This document shows positions 1-5,134 of a stretch of 8,861 nucleotides of DNA, piece after piece. Made by a program: the position numbers and the translations under genes. The notes beneath the pieces were generated by a model, which saw only the letters and a program-made list of their open reading frames with translations, was not told the origin of the DNA and searched no databases. The first letter of the stretch is position 1. Each line of letters starts with the position of its first letter. The DNA comes from an uncultured Lachnospiraceae bacterium (lineage in GTDB: Bacteria > Bacillota > Clostridia > Lachnospirales > Lachnospiraceae): NCBI GenBank assembly GCA_902796695.1, contig CADBQE010000006.1, positions 1 to 8,861 on the forward strand, in the 5' to 3' direction.

Positions 1-206
1 CCGCACTTCTCTCGGGTGTTACGGAATCCCTGAAGAAGAACGGGCCCTTCCGCCTTTGCTGCTGCGTCAGCAAAACGAATACCGCTTCTTTGAAAACGCA
101 TGCAAAAAGCGGATTTCAGATCGTATCGGAAGATGGGTATAATTACCTGAACAAGGAAACGAACACGTATACCTTCGGTCTGGAGTACCGATATGACGGA
201 ATGTGA
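1..206 (+). CDS. 3' end of a plus-strand gene, possibly a GNAT-family acetyltransferase (partial)
   Basis: Reading from base 3, an open frame of 67 codons runs to a TGA at 204-206. The start lies outside the window. The translation contains VSKTNTASLKTHAKSGFQIV and ends GLEYRYDGM. The pattern 'N..S...H...GF.iv' resembles the last conserved stretch of GNAT acetyltransferases, where an Asn, a helix and a Gly-Phe turn form part of the acetyl-CoA site. That is family knowledge applied to a short fragment, so the assignment is tentative. It is the only gene on the plus strand and converges on the pilus operon that ends at 558, so it is probably unrelated to it. The opposite-strand frame over the same bases runs into the intergenic repeats and looks like a shadow. 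Confidence 0.5.
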   Translation, partial: ALLSGVTESLKKNGPFRLCCCVSKTNTASLKTHAKSGFQIVSEDGYNYLNKETNTYTFGLEYRYDGM

Positions 207-260
207 CGGTTCCCGCCATATCATCGCCCCGCTTTTTGCGGCTCTGGGCGGCTCGCCTTC

Positions 261-480
261 GTAGGGGCCGATTTGTAAATATCATGGGCCGATATCGTAG
301 GGGCCGATTTGTAATCGGCCCGTCCCGACAAGAGGACGACGCCTCTCAACAAGGATAATCATCCTCTATCCCCGGGCCGATCACAGATCGGCCCCTACAC
401 AAGAACGACCGCCTTCACAGCGGCCGTTTTTGTATTTGTCGCGGGCCGATATCGTAGGGGCCGATTTGTAATCGGCCCGT
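261..480. repeat. Cluster of four GGGCCGAT-type palindromic intergenic repeats
   Basis: The core palindrome GGGCCGATT-TGT-AATCGGCCC is preceded by GTAG and has a 9-bp perfect stem with a 3-nt loop. Complete copies lie at 297-321 and 454-478. An inverted copy lies at 374-398, and a truncated copy at 261-278 matches the first 18 bases. The two complete direct copies sit inside an identical 38-bp direct repeat, 286-323 and 443-480. The inverted copy differs at two bases that form one base pair, so its stem is intact. These look like small REP-like elements that fold as hairpins in DNA or RNA. No T-tract directly follows any stem, so they are not typical terminators. This cluster fills most of the otherwise gene-free stretch 207-557. 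Confidence 0.85.
404..431 (+). terminator. Candidate rho-independent terminator, plus strand
   Basis: Left arm AACGACCGC (404-412) and right arm GCGGCCGTT (420-428) pair across a 7-nt loop with a single A-C mismatch, and the right arm runs into five T (427-431). It lies about 200 nt downstream of the plus-strand partial gene and could end that transcript. It sits between two of the palindromic repeats. The mismatch and the short T-tract keep confidence moderate. Confidence 0.45.
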
Positions 481-499
481 TTTGGCAGGAGACGGGACC

Positions 500-524
500 A
501 AAAAGAACCGTCCCCAATGGCTCC
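500..524 (-). terminator. Weak candidate terminator for the minus-strand pilus operon
   Basis: Read on the minus strand, GGAGCC (524-519) can pair with GGTTCT (509-504) across a 9-nt loop using two G-U pairs, and five U end at 500. It begins 33 nt after the stop of the signal peptidase gene, where the operon should end. The stem is weak, so termination may instead depend on the palindromic repeats further left, or on Rho. A 7-bp inverted repeat GGGACCA/TGGTCCC (494-500 with 531-537) encloses this element. Confidence 0.3.
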
Positions 525-546
525 CCACAATGGTCCCCAATGGCTC
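511..546. repeat. 23-bp-period direct repeat at the operon 3' end
   Basis: TCCCCAATGGCTC occurs at 511-523 and again, identically, at 534-546. A related segment CCCCACAATGG lies between them. Next to it, the minus-strand text GGGGACGGTTCTTTTTGG resembles a short intergenic sequence I recall from other Firmicutes genomes. It is non-coding as far as I can see; the plus-strand open frame starting at 540 is antisense to the signal peptidase gene. Confidence 0.6.
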
Positions 547-557
547 ATGGCTCCGGA

Positions 558-1079
558 TCAAAGGCGGGAGCGGAGGCGGCGGGCAAGGGCGGTGAAGAGG
601 AAGCCGCAGAGGGCGAGGAGGAGGAGGTAGATTTTGCCGACAAGGGTGGAGTAGATGTAGAGGATGCTGCCCAGGAGGGGGATCTGGAAGCGGACTTTGC
701 CGACGAGGGCGCCGTAGGAGATGGGGTCGGGGTCGTTGTCGGCGTTGGCGTCGCCTTTGGTGATGAAGTCGCCTTCGACGATGCGGTTGCGGACGACGCG
801 GTGGGTGATGACGGAGCCGCCGGAGAGGAAGGCGATGACGTCGCCGGTCTGTACTTCTTCGGGGGGCAGCTGTTTGGTATAAATCAGGGTGCCGACCGGG
901 TAGGCGGGCTCCATGCTGGGGCTGACGATGCTGTAGGTTTCATAGCCGAACAGGCGGGGCACGGAAAGAGGAAGGGCGGTCAGGATGACGGCGGTCATCA
1001 GGAGGATGCCCAGGATATGGCAAAGAGCGGGAAGGAATCTCCCGCTCTTTTTTTCACGTTTTGCAGCCGGTTCGCTCAT
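558..1079 (-). CDS. sipW: SipW-type (ER-like, S26B) signal peptidase I
   Basis: This 173-aa membrane serine protease cleaves signal peptides, in this family especially those of TasA/camelysin-like fibre subunits, on the outer face of the membrane. The nucleophile box is SIVSPSMEP with Ser55 before Met56. The base is His93 in ITHRV instead of the Lys of ordinary bacterial enzymes, which marks the SipW/archaeal/ER branch. The KGDAN box is at 108-112, followed by acidic residues Asp114 and Asp116. A membrane segment lies at about 18-40 and a second at about 138-163, ending in a basic tail. Length is normal for SipW. The ATG overlaps the previous gene's TGA (ATGA), so translation is probably coupled; the upstream region is A-rich with only a weak Shine-Dalgarno match. 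Two TasA-like genes in the same operon are its likely substrates. It is the last gene of the operon. Confidence 0.95.
   Translation of the reverse strand: MSEPAAKREKKSGRFLPALCHILGILLMTAVILTALPLSVPRLFGYETYSIVSPSMEPAYPVGTLIYTKQLPPEEVQTGDVIAFLSGGSVITHRVVRNRIVEGDFITKGDANADNDPDPISYGALVGKVRFQIPLLGSILYIYSTLVGKIYLLLLALCGFLFTALARRLRSRL
1022..1054 (+). terminator. Terminator-shaped hairpin inside the sipW coding region, plus-strand orientation
   Basis: AAAGAGCGGGA (1022-1032) and TCCCGCTCTTT (1040-1050) form a perfect 11-bp stem with a 7-nt loop, and the T-run 1048-1054 follows on the plus strand. This is a textbook intrinsic terminator shape for transcription antisense to sipW. In the sense direction only three U follow the stem, so sense termination should be weak. 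The DNA also encodes the N-terminal REKKSGRFLPALC stretch of SipW, so coincidence is possible. Confidence 0.5.
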
Positions 1080-2104
1080 GACTCTTTTTTCTTTCTTTTC
1101 AGGCAGACTGCCAGGATGATGCCGCCGGCCAGCAGGGCGCTGCCGCCCGCGGCGGCGCCGATCACCCAGGGTCTGGGGCCGGCCGTCCTGCGGGACGGTG
1201 CCGGAGCCGGGGCGAGAGGGGTCTGAGGGGCCGCCTGGCCCTGGCCGGGCGCATCCAGATCCAGGACTTCCGCCGGCGTTATGATCCGGCCGTCCGGCGT
1301 CACGTACTGCACGCCCGGAGCCGCTGCCGGAGCTGCCAGAACGATCACGCCGTTCCCGCGCTCCCGGACGCTCCCGGACGCCGCGGAGCCTTCTCCGGCC
1401 GGAGCCGAGGCCGCAGAGCCTTCCCCGGCCGGCTGACCCGCCTGACCCGACTGGCCTACCTGACCCGCCTGGCCCGCCTGCCCGCCGTCCCCGGCCGCAC
1501 TTCCGCCACTTCCGCTTCCGCCCTCTCCTGTCCCCCGCACGACCTGCACGGGATCCGCCTTCTCATACACAAAATCGAACACATTGGCCGCGGGGTCTTC
1601 CGACAGCGTGCGCGTCAGATTGTAAGCCTGCGGCTGATAGCCGTCTATATAGCGGTGCGCGATGACGGGCTTGTCGCCGGGGTTGCCGTAGAACGTACGG
1701 CTCTCCGCCAGCGTGTTTCCCGCCGCATCGCGGTAGTTGACCGTATAGGCCACGGCCCGGTACAGCACGCCGTAGCCGACCACATAGTCCGCATCCCGCG
1801 TGACCGTAAACGAGCGCTTTCCGATCTCGCTGTTGTCCAGGCCCGATTCGCGGACGCCCTTGACATAATAGCGGCTTCCCTCGGGCAGCTGCATGCCGCT
1901 CAGGTCCACGGTGATCCGGTCCCCGTAATGCAGGCCGTCCATCACCACCACATCCGAGCCGTCCTCAAACGTGGCCTGCGCACCCGCGAAGATCCGCACG
2001 GTATAGGTATACGGCTCATCCGCCGCCGCGCGGCCCGTAAAGCCCAGCACGGCAGCGAACGCCAGACACAGCAAAAGGGCCGTCAGATTTCTGCTCTTCT
2101 TCAT
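1076..2104 (-). CDS. Secreted, membrane-anchored MucBP-like domain protein with Gly/Ala/Gln linker
   Basis: This 342-aa protein has a signal peptide (MKKSRNLTALLLCLAFAAV, cleavage near residue 28) and an extracellular region. Residues about 118-180 read YTVNYRDAAGNTLAESRTF and end FDFVYEK, a spacing typical of MucBP-like beta domains, which are linked to mucin or surface binding. Next come a low-complexity linker (about 190-248, GQx triplets and two PAGEGSAAS copies), a short conserved-looking VQYVTPDGRIITPAEVLDLD stretch, a Pro/Ala segment, one membrane helix (about 312-334) and a KRKKK stop-transfer tail. There is no LPXTG, so anchoring is by the helix. I chose the ATG at 2104 because it forms ATGA with the preceding stop and has AAGGAAGGGG just upstream; the frame extends to 2191 without these. 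It lies between a single-TM protein and sipW, which suggests a tether or accessory for the SipW-dependent subunits. This role is inference. Confidence 0.85.
   Translation of the reverse strand: MKKSRNLTALLLCLAFAAVLGFTGRAAADEPYTYTVRIFAGAQATFEDGSDVVVMDGLHYGDRITVDLSGMQLPEGSRYYVKGVRESGLDNSEIGKRSFTVTRDADYVVGYGVLYRAVAYTVNYRDAAGNTLAESRTFYGNPGDKPVIAHRYIDGYQPQAYNLTRTLSEDPAANVFDFVYEKADPVQVVRGTGEGGSGSGGSAAGDGGQAGQAGQVGQSGQAGQPAGEGSAASAPAGEGSAASGSVRERGNGVIVLAAPAAAPGVQYVTPDGRIITPAEVLDLDAPGQGQAAPQTPLAPAPAPSRRTAGPRPWVIGAAAGGSALLAGGIILAVCLKRKKKES
1361..1380. repeat. Exact 10-bp tandem duplication in the MucBP-like gene
   Basis: CTCCCGGACG occurs twice in a row on the plus strand. On the coding strand the two copies are read in different frames (around SGS and then VRERG). 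Ten is not a multiple of three, so loss of one copy shifts the frame, and the new frame reads SGSAGTA and then TGA. That would end the protein before its membrane helix. Confidence 0.9.
1376..1483. repeat. Low-complexity GQx and PAGEGSAAS repeats in the MucBP-like gene
   Basis: Residues 208-224 of the protein are runs of GQA/GQV/GQS/GQA. They are followed by two exact copies of PAGEGSAAS (225-233 and 235-243) separated by one Ala. The DNA is very GC-rich here; bases 1381-1440 are about 80% GC. The stretch is probably a flexible, length-variable spacer that lifts the MucBP-like domain away from the membrane. Repeat number may differ between strains. Confidence 0.8.
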
Positions 2105-2814
2105 ACCGCCCCTTCCTTTCTGCGCACCGCCAGACGGCGGACGGCCACGGCAGCCAGCGCCAGCACGCTCACGGCAAACAGCGCGATCCACAGCGTCATC
2201 TGCGAATGATCGCCCATCTCCACGGTCCCGTTATTGAACTCGGCCGCGAACTTGATCTTAAGGTCCGCTATCGTATCCTGATAGCTGTTGCCCTGGGACT
2301 CGCCGTCCAGCTTGACCCACAGGGTGACTTTGCCCTGTTCGCCTTTGCTCAGCTTGTCCAGCCAGAAGAAATCGCGGAGCGCGGAGTCGGCTCCGTGCAG
2401 GCCTTCGCCGGCACCGGAGTCCCGGCTGCCTTCGCCGCCCACCGTATCGGAGCTGAAGATCACCTTGTCCGTGCCGTGCGCGTCCGTATAGATCAGTTTG
2501 TATTCGTACGCGCCGCCCGCCGCCGTGTCGCTGCGGTCTTCCAGCGAATACAGCACCTGGTTGGACAGGTACCAGGCGGTGGTCTCCTTATTGTCGTGGA
2601 TGATGCTTACCATGAAGGTCGCGGTGTCGCCGGGCTCCAGGCCGCTCATCACTTTGTCGATATCCTCGGACGTGAAATTGCTGGTCATGCGCTTGTTTTC
2701 GCCCAGCACCACCTGCCAGCCTTCGCCGCCGGTGAAGTTCTCCGCACGGGCGGTAAGGCCCAGGCCCAGCACGATCAGCGCCGCCAGAGACAGCAGAATT
2801 CTAAATCGCTTCAT
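2101..2814 (-). CDS. Signal-peptide/single-TM surface protein with degenerate sorting-like C-terminus
   Basis: This 237-aa protein has a signal peptide (MKRFRILLSL..., cleavage near Ala24), an ectodomain, a membrane helix (about 206-226) and a basic tail RRLAVRRK. The ectodomain pattern (LEPGDTATFMVSI, then WYLSNQVLYSLE, then GGAYEYKLIY, then a late FFWLDKLSKGEQGKVTLWV and LDGESQGNSYQDT) resembles a protein family I have seen next to SipW/TasA-like genes in Clostridia. I know of no established function. The motif VEMGDHSQ sits directly before the helix, where an LPXTG would be, but no LPXTG is present. The start at 2814 is supported by a strong AGGAGG 7 nt upstream and by the TAATG overlap with the preceding stop; an in-frame ATG at 2871 lacks this. 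It is probably a membrane-held partner of the TasA-like subunits (inference). Confidence 0.85.
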   Translation of the reverse strand: MKRFRILLSLAALIVLGLGLTARAENFTGGEGWQVVLGENKRMTSNFTSEDIDKVMSGLEPGDTATFMVSIIHDNKETTAWYLSNQVLYSLEDRSDTAAGGAYEYKLIYTDAHGTDKVIFSSDTVGGEGSRDSGAGEGLHGADSALRDFFWLDKLSKGEQGKVTLWVKLDGESQGNSYQDTIADLKIKFAAEFNNGTVEMGDHSQMTLWIALFAVSVLALAAVAVRRLAVRRKEGAV

Positions 2815-3548
2815 TATTCCGCCTCCTTCCATGACAGCACGCCGTTTTCCGCCTTCAGGCGGACGCCCCACGCGGACAGGATGGCGTCTTCCGCGTTATG
2901 CGTCTGCACGCCGTCCGTGCGGGCTTCGATCATAAACGTATAGCCGTTGTAATCGTAGGTACGGCGGATCACCGTGTAGCCGTCCTCTTCCGTTTCGGTC
3001 TCGGTATAGGCTTCACCCAGCGCCGGATCGATCACCAGCACGTCGCTGAGCGGATCGGACGTTTCGCCTACCGGCAGGATGGGCTTGTAATACAGCACCG
3101 TGCGCTCCGGCGTGGAGGCGTTTTCATCGATCATCCAGTTCTCGCCGGGCGTTAAGTGCAGGCCGATCATATCCGGGGAAAGAGCCGGATCCTTCTCGCC
3201 GTCCGCGTTCAGCCAGTATTTATACAGCGATACGCGCACGTACATGTCAATGGTGCCGCGGTTGGAGACCGCAATGGCTTCGGGATATGCCCGGCCCAGC
3301 TGCAGTTCCTCGTCTGCGCCCAGCATGTTTTCCAGCAGTTCGTGGCTCTCGTCCACCCGCTCGCCGTTTTCCATGAGGCCGATGCCGATATGATGCAGTT
3401 CCACCTCGTAGACGCGGTCCTCCGAAAAGGCCGTCAAGGCCGCCCAGGCGGTGCCGATGCCGCCGATCACCAGCAGGACCACCGCTGCGATCAGCAGCAC
3501 GCGCGTCGGCCGCGCGGACGACACCGGGAAGTTCTTCGTTTTCCTCAC
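2814..3548 (-). CDS. TasA/camelysin-like SipW-dependent surface protein (244 aa)
   Basis: The start codon is GTG, overlapping the previous gene's TGA as GTGA, with AAAGGGGTGAG upstream. A hydrophobic N-terminal segment (about 17-36) ends GGIGTAWAALTAFSEDR. This is the G-T-x-A-x shape around the cleavage point of SipW-dependent signal peptides (TasA, CalY). After it come a beta-rich ectodomain with AIAVSNRGTIDMYVRVSLYK (about 91-110), typical of the 'N-x-G-T-x-D-x-Y-V-R-V' strand of this superfamily, and an acidic stretch TETETEEDG (182-190). There is no C-terminal anchor. By analogy it is secreted, trimmed by the SipW enzyme encoded four genes into the same overlap chain, and assembled into fibres. 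It is longer than, and not obviously an alignable copy of, the neighbouring 167-aa protein, so the two may be major and minor subunits. Which one polymerises cannot be told from sequence. Confidence 0.8.
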   Translation of the reverse strand: MRKTKNFPVSSARPTRVLLIAAVVLLVIGGIGTAWAALTAFSEDRVYEVELHHIGIGLMENGERVDESHELLENMLGADEELQLGRAYPEAIAVSNRGTIDMYVRVSLYKYWLNADGEKDPALSPDMIGLHLTPGENWMIDENASTPERTVLYYKPILPVGETSDPLSDVLVIDPALGEAYTETETEEDGYTVIRRTYDYNGYTFMIEARTDGVQTHNAEDAILSAWGVRLKAENGVLSWKEAE

Positions 3549-4048
3549 GGCGTCTCACCCCTTTCCGCTTTGCTCCAGTCGGCGTACGGCGTTCCGTCCG
3601 CCTGATACAGCACCCGCGTGCACTCATACACAATAATGACGTTGAAGTCGGTCCCGGGCTCCGCGTCCTTCGGCAGGTCCGTGATCTTCACCAGCAGTTC
3701 GCCGGTGGCTTCCTCCGCGCGGAGGATCGGTCCGTAATACCACCAGCCGTCCTCTTCGTTTAAGGTCCAGTTTCCGGCCTCATCCTGCACGGTCAGATTG
3801 ACGGTCTCATCCGCATAGGCCCGCGCGCGCACGAAAACCGGTTCGGAATCCGGCTCGGCCGTGATCGTCACATGCTTGGTCCAGGAGGAGAATTCCTCGC
3901 GGATCCGTTCTTCATAGCCCAGATGGATGGGCTTGCCGCCCTTCGCCCAGGCATTCGCGGTAAAGTACGCCTGCGCGCCGCGAAGGCTCGCGGCAACGGT
4001 CAGCAGCAGGGCCAGACCGCATAAGATCAAAGATACTTTTTTCTTCAT
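3545..4048 (-). CDS. Short TasA/camelysin-like SipW-dependent protein (167 aa)
   Basis: The N-terminus MKKKVSLILCGLALLLTVAA is followed by SLRGAQAYFTANAWAK. AYFT directly after the hydrophobic core is the hallmark of SipW-processed signal peptides, with cleavage expected around Ala27/Tyr28. The mature part (about 140 aa) has alternating beta-type segments, including EPVFVRARAYAD (69-80) and WWYYGPILRAEEATGELLVKI (split at 102-111 and 112-122), as in camelysin/TasA-like beta-sandwiches. It has no anchor and no LPXTG. The RBS AGGAG overlaps the TAG of the preceding gene, and the spacing from that stop to the ATG is only 9 nt. It is probably co-translated with, and a partner of, the next gene, which it overlaps by 4 nt. 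It is shorter than typical TasA and may be a minor subunit or initiator (inference). Confidence 0.8.
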   Translation of the reverse strand: MKKKVSLILCGLALLLTVAASLRGAQAYFTANAWAKGGKPIHLGYEERIREEFSSWTKHVTITAEPDSEPVFVRARAYADETVNLTVQDEAGNWTLNEEDGWWYYGPILRAEEATGELLVKITDLPKDAEPGTDFNVIIVYECTRVLYQADGTPYADWSKAERGETP

Positions 4049-4057
4049 GGCGGTCTC

Positions 4058-5113
4058 CTATTTTCCCCGGCTGTCCGGGCGCTGTTCCCAGTTCCAGCCG
4101 TCGTCGTCCAGTGTGAAATGGTTCTCCACCCCGTGGCCGCCGGGCCCGGGGGTATAGTCATTGATAAATTCCACGGAAGCCAGCGTATCCGCCTCGATCA
4201 CGGCGGTCACTTCCGGATCGCTGATCAGCGTATAAGTGGAGCCCTCGTACAGCTCGGTGACCGTCACCACAGCCCCGGCGGGGATATCCTCCAGCACCAG
4301 GCGCTGCTGCCCGGCGTCCGTAAAGTTCAGGGAATAGACACGGGTAGGCTGCGCGACGCCATCCACTTCTATGGTGACGGAGAACACGAACATGGCTTCT
4401 TCCGGCGCCAGATAGGTCTGCAGGGTCTTGACGATCTCCAGCGAGCCCACGCGCGGCGCGCGCGAGGATTTCAGCACGTATTCCGCGTCATAGATCCATT
4501 CGCCTTTCGCGGTGCTGACGGTGCCGTCCTCTCCCACTTCTTTGGTGGGCAGGACGATCAGTTCCGGCTCAAAATAATATTCCCAGCGGGGCGATTTGGC
4601 TAAAGAGACCAGCACATCTTCCCCGTTCTCGTCTGCGATTTCCCGGAAGTAGTCCGTCAGATCCGCACCGTGCGCAATGGCGGCGTACAGGCCCGGCTCA
4701 AGGTCCGTGATCGCGGTTCCGATCGGAGCGGAAGCGGCGGGAGTCAGGGTGCTTAACCGGTCGCGGATGATCTGCCCGGCCTGCGCGGCCAGCGCATCCC
4801 AGGTATCCCGGCTCGGTTCGTCCGGGATCTCCAGATTGCGGAATGCCTGCTCGCGGTTGAAATGCAGCCCGGTATCTCCGGGGTCATTTTCCACGCCCGC
4901 AACCAGATACAGGTCCACCTGCACCTGAGCCAGGTCCACATCCTCACCATACTCCCCCTGGTCACCGCCGGCCAGGAACGTTGCGGAGCACAGGCGCGAA
5001 AGATCCGCCGGGCCCGCATCCGCAAAACCGGTCACGGAAAACAGCAGGGCCAGCGCGCACAGCACCGCCGCTATGCGCCGGATGCTTTTTCCGTGGTCAG
5101 AAATCAATTTCAT
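4058..5113 (-). CDS. Secreted pilin-like accessory subunit without sorting signal (351 aa)
   Basis: A signal peptide (about 1-33, ending GFADA) precedes a pilin-like N-terminal domain: VDLYLVAGVE (66-75), an EPGLYAAIAHG strand (139-149), FEPELIVLPT (181-190) and GEWIYDAEYVLKSS (204-217). That order matches accessory pilins of Clostridia, where the last segment normally carries the pilin-motif lysine; Lys215 is the candidate. Residues about 223-319 form a Cna-B/DUF5979-like domain, from GSLEIVKT (Lys229) to VTVTELYEGSTY (Glu287) and VEFINDY, consistent with an internal isopeptide bond. The protein then ends GGHGVENHFTLDDDGWNWEQ plus nine residues, with no LPXTG and no membrane helix. The next gene starts 9 nt after its stop, so no lost tail is hidden downstream. 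RBS AAAGGAG lies about 8 nt before the ATG. It lies 21 nt after the sortase gene. It is probably a tip or accessory pilin, or a secreted adhesin; how it is attached is unclear. Confidence 0.75.
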   Translation of the reverse strand: MKLISDHGKSIRRIAAVLCALALLFSVTGFADAGPADLSRLCSATFLAGGDQGEYGEDVDLAQVQVDLYLVAGVENDPGDTGLHFNREQAFRNLEIPDEPSRDTWDALAAQAGQIIRDRLSTLTPAASAPIGTAITDLEPGLYAAIAHGADLTDYFREIADENGEDVLVSLAKSPRWEYYFEPELIVLPTKEVGEDGTVSTAKGEWIYDAEYVLKSSRAPRVGSLEIVKTLQTYLAPEEAMFVFSVTIEVDGVAQPTRVYSLNFTDAGQQRLVLEDIPAGAVVTVTELYEGSTYTLISDPEVTAVIEADTLASVEFINDYTPGPGGHGVENHFTLDDDGWNWEQRPDSRGK

Positions 5114-5134
5114 ATCCGGTCTCCTTTCTTTATC

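Noticed and set aside
67..285. 72-codon minus-strand open frame
   Set aside because: It overlaps the better-supported plus-strand gene end and starts in the palindromic repeats. The product shows no domain or RBS support.
286..480. Repeats considered as a CRISPR array
   Set aside because: There are only two identical 38-bp units, with very uneven spacing and an inverted copy between them. No array structure or cas genes.
540..1226. 228-codon open frame on the plus strand
   Set aside because: It is antisense to sipW and the MucBP-like gene, with a low-complexity Gly/Glu/Asp-rich product typical of a shadow frame.
2105..2191. Longer start for the MucBP-like protein
   Set aside because: The extension would hide the signal peptide behind 29 Arg/Gly-rich residues. 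The ATG at 2104 has an RBS and an ATGA overlap.
2815..2871. Longer start for the 237-aa surface protein
   Set aside because: The extension would place 19 polar residues before a clear signal peptide and overlap the upstream gene deeply. The internal ATG has AGGAGG at the right distance and a TAATG junction.
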